Source: Neospora caninum Liverpool (Eukaryota; Apicomplexa; Conoidasida; Eucoccidiorida; Sarcocystidae). From it: a stretch of DNA of 64,000 nt. The stretch is taken from assembly GCF_000208865.1 (NCBI RefSeq), contig NC_018397.1:5671748-5735747 (forward strand), given 5' to 3'. Position 1 is the stretch's first letter. The number at the start of each line of letters is the position of its first letter. Positions 1 to 10,860 of this stretch are shown in pieces. The notes under the pieces are model-generated. The model was not told the origin of the DNA and did no database searches. It was given only the letters and a program-made list of their open reading frames with translations. A program made the position numbers and the translations under genes.

Positions 1-29
1 CACGCGTCGCATCAGCATGCAGTTCCCAC

Positions 30-3000
30 CTTATTGGCGTTGAAGTAGAAACAGAGCAGCTTCGAGTTGTTTTTTTTGCTGGTGATCTTGAGAATCTCTG
101 AGAGTTCGAAGGACGCGTAGACCTGCACGACCTCCTCCAAGTGCGTTTCGTCCTGTTCCCCTTCGCTTTTTCTTCGCTCACGTGTCTCCGCGACTGGGTT
201 CAGTGCCGCTTGCCCGCCCACCGAAGTCTCCAGTCGCCTCTCTGTCTCGCCTTCCCCGGCCCTGTCTCCTTCGCCCCGAGGCGCCGGGCTCTGCCCAGGC
301 GGCGGACTCGGAACAAGTCCGCAGAATTCCTCGACATCGCGTCCTTCTATCACGCGGTTTCCCCCGCCAAGAAGTCCCAAAAACGCCGGCGTCTCTTCTG
401 CACGCCCCGTCTCCTGCTCACCCCCTTCACGTTCTCCGCCTTCCGTCCCTTCTTCCTCGCTCGGCGCCCCTTCCGCTTCGCTCGCAGCTTCCGCTTTCGC
501 CTCTCTTCTCGCCGCTGGTTTCCGCTCGGCTTTCTGCGCCGGCTCTCCACGGAACGTTCTGTCGCAGCCAACCACGCGCCGGCGCCGCACGAGCATCGGC
601 TCGGGCGCGCTCACGAGGAGGAGTCGCGCCGGCGTGATCATAATGCGGCAGCTCTCCGGCGTAGGGCGATTCATTTGCCACTCTCGGAGATAGGTGTACC
701 CCTCGCCGAGGCCTGCGGCCACGAATTGCCCCGCAACCGAAGACGCGAGAGACTGCAGCGGCACTCCGGACGCAGCGGCGTCTCCGCCGGAAAGGCCGCG
801 ACTCGGGAGCGAAGCTACCGACGCGGAGGACTGCGAACGCTTCCCCCCCGAAGCTGGCGACGCGGACGTCGCTTCGGGCGATGCGGCATGGAAAACGCCG
901 AGAAAACTGCGTCGGCCTTTCTTCGGAGACGCAGGCGATCCCGGAGCTTCTCCGGAGATCCCCGCGGCGAAGGAGCCGCCGCGGCGGTTCGACGGCGAGG
1001 TCACGTCCGCAGGCGACCCCGACAACGACCGCGTTTTCCTCTCTTTCGGAGACGCGTTTTCGCGAGGAGCGATGGAGCAAAAGGTGTACCGTTCTTCGCC
1101 ATCGACAGACGCAGATCCCTGCCTGTAACTGGACCCGTCCCCGTCTCCCTGTTCATTGCCCTCGCATAGGGGGCTCCCTGCGCTCTCTGCTTCCTCTCTT
1201 TTTTCGCCCAACTGGCCGGCGAGTTCGTCTCCGACCCTTCTCTGCAGTGCGCGGCGTCGAGATTCCAGGACGAGCTCCACGGAGGGCTGAAAGACACCCT
1301 CGATGAAACAGTGGAAACATCGCAGCTGCTCCGTGTACTGGGAAGTGACCAAGTCTCGCCAGTTGAGCAGATAGAGACTGACGGGGAGCGTAGGAATGTG
1401 CGCGAGCGTTCCGCTCCTTACCGGCGCTGCGGCAGGCCCGACAGGCCGAGCTCCGCCTTCGTTTCTGTCTCCGGTGTGCACGGGCGGCGCGTCTCCTGGT
1501 CCTTCTTTCTTCTCGGCTCGTGCTCCGCCTTCCTGCCGCTCGCCTCGCAGAGGGCCCGACGTGCGTCCCTCCTTGGCGGGCCGCGAGGCCCCCACGCCCG
1601 CCGGTGGACTCGGCGCAGGCTCAACGCAACACGGCGAGACTGCGGCCCCACAACTCGCGCAGCAGCGCCACGCTCCGGCCGACGGCGGGACGGCGTAGCC
1701 CCCACAGGGCGCGCAGGCAGCAGCGCAGGGGAGCCCCGTGCCGCGTTCCCCTGGCGACGACCCAGAACGAGAGGATGTCGAAGCGGCGCGAGACGAGCCG
1801 GGCCCGGACAAGGCGCCGTGGCAGTGGGGACAGAACGGCGGAAAGAGGAGACACACGTCGCCGAGCGGCACGAGCGACAGGGGGTACCCTGGAGCGGGGC
1901 TGTCCGCAGAGACAGGCGCCAACATCGCTGCGCCAGGAGGGGCGAAACTGTGGGAGCTGTAGCCGAGGGAGACACCCTGACCGGGTGCAAACGCGGAGAC
2001 AGGTGTCCCCTCAGTGTGGTAGGGACAGACGAACCCCAGCGCCTCGCCCGGCTCTCCAGGGCTGTCTCTCCTTCGCTGTGGAAAGGCCCCGTGCAGCCCC
2101 ACAGACTGGAGATCGACATCGGCCTTTCCCTCGGAGCCGCGCTGCTGGGACCTCGTCTCCCGAGTGACAGGTGGCCCGCCGGTCCGGCCGCCTCGGGACC
2201 CGGAGCCGCGGGCCTCGCCCCCCGCGCCCGCGGAGCCCAGACTGCCGATCCGGGGACTGCGTGCCGTCGCAGAAAACCGCCGCCAGGCCCCGATGATCCC
2301 GCTGAAAGGGATGCCCCCGCCTTGGCTGGAGGACGTGGGGACCGACAGGTGTCTCGACTCCCTGTCTCGCCCGCAGGCGCCTGCTCCAGCGCGTCTCTCC
2401 GGCAGTGCGGGGAACTCGCGAGGCGCGTGCGAGTCTGTCGCCTGGTCGCCGAAAGGAGAGATAGCAGAGTCTTCTCCACTTGGAGACACCCCGTCTGACG
2501 AGAACGGCGACGCGCCCGCGAAGGGGCCTCCTCTCGAGGCGCCTCCCTTCCCCGGCTCGTCGTCGCCGGACATCAACCCAGCCCCACGAACGGAGACAGA
2601 GCCGGGCGACAGCCCCACAGGCAGGTCCGAAAGGAACCCCACAGAGAGTGGGGAACTGTGGAGTCCCGCGGGGCCCCAGCCCCCGAAGGCGAGACCGGCG
2701 GAGTCTCTTCCTCCGAGGGAGGGGAACCACGCAGCGTCCGGGACGTGGTGCGGCGAGGGCGAGGCAGAACGCGGAGAGGTGGACAGACTCTTTAGTGGGA
2801 GGAAAGACGAGAAGGAAGAGCCTGTGCGCTTCGCCCCAGAGGCCTTCTCAGACGGCCGAACCTGGTTAGCCAACATGCTTTGACTCCGATCCGCAAGGCC
2901 CCCGGAACTGTGGGGTGGCGTGGGGGTGGTCTTGAGCATGCGGGCTGAGGCGGGAACCGGACCACTCGGGCCCAGAGCGGGAGAAGACGGCCGACTGAGC

Positions 3001-6000
3001 AACGAGCCTCGGCGACTTCGATGACTCGTTTCTCCCGCGCTGGGCGACTCTGTGCAGAGCGGACACGCCGCAGGGTTGTGGTCCACCAACTCCAGCCCCT
3101 CGCGCACCGCCACATCATGGCAGGCCCGATAGCCGCCCTTGGCGATGCTGACCCAGCTGAACAAAGAGAGATTAGCGCAAAACGAATGCGAAGCGCAACC
3201 TTAACGAGAGATGCTCCCCGTGTGGGCCCCGCAACCACACCAAGCACACACACACACAAATTCGACTACACATTTACGCATTCGCATCCGCCAAACGTAC
3301 ACGTGCCTGCACAGAGAGGGGGCTTTCGAGAGATGCACGCCAGTGGTGAAAAGCTGAATGTGCACATGTGGGGACACAGAAAAGCGCATGCGCGTGATGT
3401 GGAAAGACACGTAGGCCAGTTTCTGCTGGTGTTTTTTTGGCTTCGGCCCAGTTCGCAAGTCTTCCGGGGACTTACCGCACCCCCATTTCCTGTGTGAGGA
3501 CTCGGTACACCTCGAGAGCTTCTTCATAACTCGTCTCCTCGGACGTGATGAGGCAGGCGTGGTGTGTCGGCATCTGGACCTTCTCTTCGCGGAAAGACTC
3601 CGCGTTTTCCTCCAACGTCAGCGCCCGACTGTAAAAGAGCTTCGCCGTCCCCGCCCCTGTCCCCCCCCAAAACGACGAGAGCGGGACGCCTGTGGGGCTG
3701 TGGCATCTGTCTCCAGATTGCATGGGGGCGAGAGCCGAAGGCAGAACAGACAGTGGCTCTTCGTTTTCCTTTTCGTCCTTCCCGGCACTGTTCTCTCTCT
3801 CTTCCGCATCGCCGCCAGCGGCCCGCGGCCCGAAGTGAAAAGCTTTCACAGCCTCCCGGACCCGACTCGTAGGCGCGTCTTCTCCCTCTCGTCCGGAGGA
3901 TGAACGCTGGCGTAGACTGAGTGCATTTCCTGTTTGCGGCGAATCATCCACGCACGCAGACTCCGGCGCACTCCCGACAGGCACGCACAGTGCAGGTGTA
4001 TGCCTCGCCTCGGAGTCGCGCTTGTACCGTCCGCCTCGTAGTGCAGCCTGGCCGCGACCTTGCGTGGACGGCGAAAGAGAAGGGAAGGGAGCGATCGAGA
4101 GCGGACACGCGGAAACCCACCCGCCGCCCGCTGTCTTCCCTCCCGACAACGGACTCTCCCCGTCAGAGAGACAGGGTCTCGGCAGGACTTGGTCAAACGG
4201 AGGCGAGGCACCCGCGTGGCCGACGACTGGCGACTCTCTTTCCCTCCAGTCCTCCGCCCGCGGCGGGAGACGCGGAAGACGCGGAAGACGCGACGCGACG
4301 CGCCGTCGCCGAGGGATTCGGACGCCGTCCACCCGCCCACGAGGCCCCGCGCCCGGAGAGGCGCCGCACGTTTTGAGAGTTCTCGCAACCTCAAGATGTT
4401 CGCTGGCATCTTCCGAGGCTACCAGGCTGCGAAGAGAGATAGGGCGAGCAGACGAGAGAGAGACAACGGCGGGCCGATGCGCCTCGTGGTCCCCGACATC
4501 ACACGGGTGTCCCTCTACATCCGCCCCTTCCTCTGGGCCCCGGCGTCGACTTTCCTCTTTCGCGTCGACGCGTACCCTTCCACCTTTTCCCTGAGGGCCC
4601 TTCCGTTCTTCCTCGCCTGTCTCCTGGTTTCCTCGCCTCTGTGACCCGGGACTCGGCCGTCGCATCGGAGACGCGTCTCTGGACGACGGGACAGGAAGGC
4701 CCGTGGAGACGCCGTCTTTCGCAGACTCGGGCGTTGTCTCCGCACTGCCTCCCGCGTTCGCCGCTCTCTGCTTCTCCCCGTCAGGCGCTGTCCCCTTTCG
4801 GAACGTCCAGCCGCGCGTGTTCCTTCTGGGCTCCACGGGCGCGCCGGCCTCGCCTCCGGCCCCACACCGTGTCTGCTCCCCCGCCGAGAACGCGTTGGAG
4901 ACAGCGGAGCAAGGTGCGTGGAGCGGGCGACTCCCGCGGTCGTCGGCGGCCTGCATGCAGTCTTCTCGCGCCGGTTCCTGGAAAGCCGCCTTGGAGAAGA
5001 CCAGCGAAGGGTCGGGCTTCCGCAGTGAAGTCGAAAGAAGACACGCAGCCTCACGCGAATTCGACAACAGACAGAGTTGCCGTCTCGGGTGTATGTGTCC
5101 CTTGAAATACAAAGAAGGGTCGTCGGAAAAGACGCCGAGGCTGTCGTCGTCGGACTCGAGGGCATTCGAGGCAGCCTCCTCCCAGAGCACAGACAGCGGC
5201 GCAGCTTTCCCTGGACACTTTGCCGGGGTCCCGGGCTCGCCAGCCTCGGAATCCCTGCGAGTTCCTTCTCTCCGTCCGCTTGTTTCTCTTTGAAGAGAAG
5301 AGGGGGGTGCGGCCAAAGCTGCGACAGCGCTGCCGTCGCTTCGCATCTCTCCCGTCGAGTCTCCTTCGCCCGGTCTGTCGCTCGCTCTTTTCACCTCCTT
5401 CGCAGCAGACCCGCGGCCTAGCAGCACGGCGGACGCCTCGGAGCTGCGCGCAGCTTGCGAGGTCACCGATTGGTGAGAGCGACGGCGAAAACTGCGGAGG
5501 AAGAGGCGAGAAGCTGCGCCCCCTTTCTCCAGCTTCGAAGACGATGTGTGCCGAGCTCGAGGAATCAGCGCGAGAACCTCAGCGTCTTCCTCGCCGCCTT
5601 TCTCGTCTCCGTTTTGTTCGCCCCCGTCTTGTTCGCCGTCGCCCTCTCTCGGGCACCGCGCCTTCTCAGCTGATCCGCATGCGGAAGACGGGGAGAAGGG
5701 CGCCGAGAGCGACTGCTGAGATCCTTTCTTCTCCACGTGAGAGTGGACGAGGGAGTGCACGTCTTCGCGCTCCAGAAGCGACGAGCTCGCGCTCGACTCC
5801 CGCCGCGCCGTGTCTCCACACCCGCCGGTGTCTCCGCCTCGAGACCCCTGCACGCTCTCTTCTCTCGCGCCTTCTCTCCTCGAACCCGCACTGGCCTCGC
5901 CGGCGCCAGAGGCGGGCGAAGGCTGGGGCGACGCCTCCCGCTCTTCTCGATGTGCCGCCTGCACGCGGTGACTCTCCGACGACGCCGCGGCCGCCGGAGA

Positions 6001-7266
6001 AGACGCATGCGTCGAAGACGAAGGCTTCAGTTTCGAGGACCGCCGCGCGCCGGTGCTGCGGAAGCCGCCGGCGAGGTGACGGAGGCCCGCGCGGAGGTGG
6101 AGCGAAGAAGGCGAAGACGACGCGCGCGAAGAGGCGACGTGCTGACTTGACGGATCGAAGACGCCGAGCAGAGCAGAGAGCGTCGCCCGCCAGTCGCCGA
6201 GCAAATCGATGTGGATAGCGGGTGGTAGTCTGCCGGCTTCAAAACACCACGCGGGGCGCAAATCCAGGAGAAGCATCTTCCACTGCGGCGCCATCTGCAC
6301 GAGTGGCGCGACGAGTTTCCGCGCAGCCACCGCACCCGCCGCCGCGGAAGAGGGTTCCTCGGAGGCGTCAGGAGGAAACAGAGCGAGGGGCGCGTTTCGG
6401 GCCGAGGCGGTGGCGGGCGGGGAAGGGAGAGAGACAAGTCTGCCTGGCTCTGCACTCGGCCGTCCCGTCAGGCCGTACGCGTGGTTCAGGACTTCCTCGG
6501 GGAAGGTGAAGAAGGCAGACTCCATCTCGAGTTGCTGGAGCGGCTGCAGGCAACGGACCAGCGAGCCGTGCTGCGAGGCGAACATGCGGACGGAGAAACT
6601 GAGGGGCGTCTGCGCCTTCAGCTCCTTGGCGAGCGCCCAGACCTCGCGCAGTTGCTCGACGGAGTGGATCGCGATTTTGGAGAGCGTCTCGGGCAGCTGG
6701 GACACCTCAGTGCGCTGGATGTCTGTGCGGCAGCAAATCAGGAGCGCGAGCGCGAGGAAGGGGAAGAAGTCTGGGTCGCCCTCCGCGACGTACTTGTCCC
6801 AGAGAGCAAACAACACCAGGAGGCTGGTCTTGGACGAAAAGAGCGTCAGAAACCACGGCGTCACGTACAGCTCAGGGGTCACGAAATGGCTTTCGAGGAA
6901 GTCGGCGAGCGCGGGATCGTGGTAGGCCAGCAGGTGCTTGAAGAGATGAAACGCGCACTGGAGACTCGTGAACTCGTCGTCGCAGAACATCGCAGGCAGA
7001 AAGCGCCGCACGAACGCGCGGAAACAATTGAACACGCTCGCCACCGAAAACCCCTCGCGATCTTTCAAGTACAGGAAAGGCGCTGCAGAGAACACACGCG
7101 CAGGTCAAACAGAAACGACAGCTGAATCCAGCCGAGGAGGCAAAAACGCAGAAAAACACTGCTTCTTCCCCAGTAAACCCCAAACCCCAAGACGGCGCTC
7201 AAGCAAAACCTCGCTTGCTCTCGCATTTCACGCCATACAACTTTCCATATAAATAAATATATATAC

Positions 7267-7299
<33 letters not shown>

Positions 7300-7428
7300 C
7301 GTGCACATATACATACATATATACATATACATACATATATACATATACACACATGTATCCATACACACACATGTATACATATACATGCATGCACACATAC
7401 ACACACATGCACACATACACACGCATGT

Positions 7429-7477
<49 letters not shown>

Positions 7478-10400
7478 TATGGAGTTTGTTTACCGAGGAG
7501 CTCGTTGAGACCCTGTTTGTATTTAATGTGGCACGTTTTGCAGTAGCTTGTGAGGAGTTTTTCCATCCACGCGCGGCTTCCTGCGTCGCGATAAAAGGCG
7601 AGCGACGCGCGGGTTCTTTCCACATCGCTTCGAATCACCCGCTGATTCGGTTCATCCAGAGTTGTCTCCTTGATGCTTTCGGCGAGTCGCGCGTCCCTGT
7701 CTGGGTCCTCCTCGACGCCGAGAAGAACCTGCCACGTCGCGCCTCGCAAATCCATCGGCAGTCCAACCTCCATTTCGGACACAATGCACCGGATCCGATC
7801 CATGAGAGCCGCCCTGTCTCTCCGAAGGTCTGTGCCATGAGCGCTGTCCTCGCTCTCCCCGTTTTGACCCTTCGACTGGCCACACTCTTTGCCATTCTCA
7901 CGCGCCTCTCGCCTCGCATTTCTATCCCTCACCCCCTCCTCTCCTCCCGGCTCCTCTCCTTGTTCTCTCTCTTCTTCTTGATCTCTCTCTTCCTCTTGTT
8001 CTTGTTCTCTCGAGAGAGAGGCGGACTCTGGCGCCCGCGCTTTCTCCACCCTTTCGGCTTCTCGTCCGTCGCACGCGCGGACTGCACGCAGGAGGTGAAC
8101 GAGTTCCGCCTCGAGAGCCTGCTGGCGAAGGCTGACGGGCTCGCGGCTGCTGGGGGACGGCGAGGAGACCCGTCTCCGCCCCACACCTGGCAGACCCAGG
8201 CGGAGTCTCTCCGCGGCCTCCGTCCGAGCACTCGCAGTCCCGTCCATGCTCGCCGCCTTCTCGAGACTCACGAGAAGCGGCTGCGCTGGTCGGCGACGCC
8301 AGGTGGGGCCAGGCTCTCTCGCCGAAGAAGGCGACGACGGACCGCGAGACAAGACGGCGCGCGCCGGAGGGACACCCGAGCCTGGATTGCCTGGAAGCCC
8401 AGACGATGCGTCTGTGGACTGCGCTTCGCCGGGCTGTCTGTCGGAACCTTCGCCTGTCCCTGCGCAGGGCTCTGTGCTACCGGAGCGCGGAAAGGAACTT
8501 CCCTCACGTGAGTAGCCACCATCTAGTTCACCTTTCGAGGGCGTTTCTTCACGACTTTGATTCCCCCGCTCTTTGGCATTCAGCGCGTCTTTTCCTTCGA
8601 CGTGCGCGTGCGCCGTCTCTTCCTCGCTTTCCTTCTCGCCCTCAGAATCGTCGCCTCTGCGCGTTTCCTCCTCGCCGAGGTCTTCTGCATTTGTCTCTTC
8701 TTCAGCTCCTCGAATCCCCGGAGACGATGCAGAAGAGACGGGTGTGGTCTCTGCCTTCTCGTCTCGATGCCGACCGTCCTCGCCCGAGAGGCTGCATTCC
8801 TCCGTTTCGCGCTCTTCGAAGCTGGAAGATTCCGGCAAGCAAAACGCACTCGCCCGGGCTCCCGTGTTGCCGCGAATCCACGCTGCCGCCGCATCCGCGT
8901 TCCGAGACGCGCTTCTTGAGCCTACCGGAGAGTCGCTCGCAGTCAGATCGGGTGTATCTGCGCGTCGCGGGTGGCGAAGTGACCAGCTGGTGGGGCCCAT
9001 GCCGCGCAAAGAGCCGGGAGGCAGACGCGGAGGCGACGGTTCGCGCGAACATCCTCGAAGGCGTGAGGGAGAGCTCGCAGGAAGTGGACAGGCCGAAGAA
9101 AGAGGACTTGCATTCTGTGCTGCTTCGTGGGCAGAGACGGAAGGCGAGGAGTCACCACAGCGAGCGGTGCGGGAGATCGGTGTCTCCGAAAGACGCCCCG
9201 TTGCCTCCGCTTCTTGCGGAGCTGCCGCCGCTGCAGAGACGAAGGACAAACAGGCGGACCTCGTCGACGCAGGAGACGGAGAAGGACAAGCAGGCGGAGG
9301 ACAAGCAGGCGGACAGGAAGCAGGAAGAAGAGACGCGGAAAGAGACGCCTGTCCAGGCGAACACACGACACGAGGCGACTTAGAAGAGGGACCTGTGAGC
9401 GTCGACGAAAGAAGAGCGACAGGCTGTGGACCGGATGAGGCAGGCGCTGGAGAGGCAGGCGCTGGAGAAGCAGGCGTCAACTCAGAGGGAAGCGCGGAAG
9501 AGTCGCCAGGGGAGCATCCGTCAGAAGTCTCGTTGCCGTCTGTCCCTTCACAGGCCGGAAACGAGGCTTTCGAGTCGCCGGTCTCTTCCCTTCTCTCCGC
9601 CCCTGGCCCAGACTTGTCGGGAAGAAGCCCGCGAAAGCCTTTGTGGTCTCTGCCGGAAGCGCCCTGCACTGGTGAACCACGACCTTTCTTCTCTCCCGTG
9701 TTCATCGCACCGTCTTCCTGTTCTGTCGTACCTGCGTCTCCCTCGCAGCTCGGTTTGAGCAACGCAGAAGAGAGACGAAACCCCTCTCGCGCAGGATCGG
9801 TTTCCATCTTGCCGCCTGCTACTGCGTCTTCGCTTCCCTCCTCATTCCCTTCGTCTGACGCCACGGCCGCTCCCAACCCACAGCTCGCCCTCTGAGGAGC
9901 CGAAAGAGCGACAGGTGACTCGTGACTCTCCGCTGACTTGGGCCCCTCCTGCTCGGTCCTCGCGACCTCGTCACGGCCTCGATCTGCTCCCGCTTCCGCA
10001 ACGCCTCGCGTCTTCTTCGTGGACAAAGGCCGCGGAACCGGATGTGCGCGCGACGGCATATACCCTTTGCTTTGAGAGACACCCGCCAGGGTGAGCATCT
10101 CCGAGTCTCCCTCCTCGAGGTGTAATCCATAGGCGAAGTCGATGGAGCCGCACGAGGCCGGCGATGCTGCAGAACGCCCAGACGAAGACAAAGACGCCAA
10201 GCTCGAGGTCCAGTCGTGTGCTGGGATACCTGTGCTCGAAGTTGGGAGACGCGACAAAGTGCACGAGGACTCACGCTGCTTCAGTCCGCGCGTGTCAGTC
10301 TCGCTCTCCATCTCCTTCTCTCGTCCGTGTGCTTCCCTCAGGTCTGTCACAGTCTCTTTGCTCGCTTGTGCCGAAGCGTCGTCCCCTCCAGGTCTCCCAG

Positions 10401-10860
10401 GCTGTTCAGTCGGCTCTTCTCGCTGCGCGGACGCGAACGCAGGCATGCGCTCTTCTGCCTCGTCCGTATCCTCTCGCGCTGACTCGTGGCATGTGCGTTG
10501 CGCATCTGCTCCTGTCTGTGTTGGATCCGAGCGACGAGTGCGCACGCTGCTGACGCCGCGAGACTCCACTGCTGAGTCCTCGCCAGCTCGCTGACTCACT
10601 CCCTCCCTTTCGTCGCCGATTCTCCCCTCTTCGCCTCGCCCTCTCCCTCCCCTCCCGCCGTCGAAGGCCTCGTCCCTCCGACCTGTCTCTCCCGTCCCTT
10701 CGGGCGCTCCCTGTGGCGCCTCACATCGCCGCTGGCCTGACGCGAGCGCGCGCGCGGCGGGGTCCGCAGCAAGGACAGCGTCGAGGCTAGCAGCGGCCGG
10801 GGAGGGCGGAGAGAGAGAAGGAACGTCCTGATCCGAAGAAGGAACTGAAGACGCAGGCAT
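30..10860 (-). CDS. TBC1D23-like TBC/rhodanese trafficking protein (3' end off window)
   Basis: Three exons read on the minus strand: 10860-7494, 7082-3476 and 3156-30; the last ends at a GTGGGA donor, so the C-terminus lies off the left edge. The joined frame holds 3,367 codons. The start is the first true ATG of the long frame (AACATGCC); frame upstream of it is open but has no ATG. A disordered N-terminal region of about 1,000 residues precedes a TBC domain split by intron 1: [11 protein letters not shown], then IRSDVERT and [15 protein letters not shown] across the junction. A rhodanese domain follows ([23 protein letters not shown]), broken by roughly 800 low-complexity residues and resuming as [20 protein letters not shown], then [16 protein letters not shown] in exon 3. 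The end resembles the PH-like C-terminal domain of TBC1D23 ([21 protein letters not shown]). Family knowledge: TBC1D23 tethers endosome-derived carriers at the trans-Golgi. Domain order makes the assignment firm; GAP activity here is not known. Confidence 0.88.
7250..7476. repeat. Compound TA/CA/TACA microsatellite filling intron 1 of the TBC gene
   Basis: Alternating (TA)n, (TACA)n and (CA)n runs occupy more than half of the 411-base intron 7083-7493, ending only about 20 bases from the splice donor. Translated, it gives meaningless Tyr/Ile/Cys/His strings on both strands. Confidence 0.95.
9437..9475. repeat. 15-base coding tandem repeat in TBC exon 1
   Basis: Near-identical units of GAGGCAGGCGCTGGA occur about 2.6 times; on the coding (minus) strand they give [12 protein letters not shown] related imperfect repeat (GGACAAGCAGGCGGA) lies at about 9281-9320 and encodes the Pro/Cys/Ser run nearby. 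This lies in the disordered N-terminal region of the TBC protein. Confidence 0.8.

Noticed and set aside
7199..7546. Tyr/Ile/Cys/His open frames on both strands
   Set aside because: They are the TA/CA microsatellite of TBC intron 1 translated.
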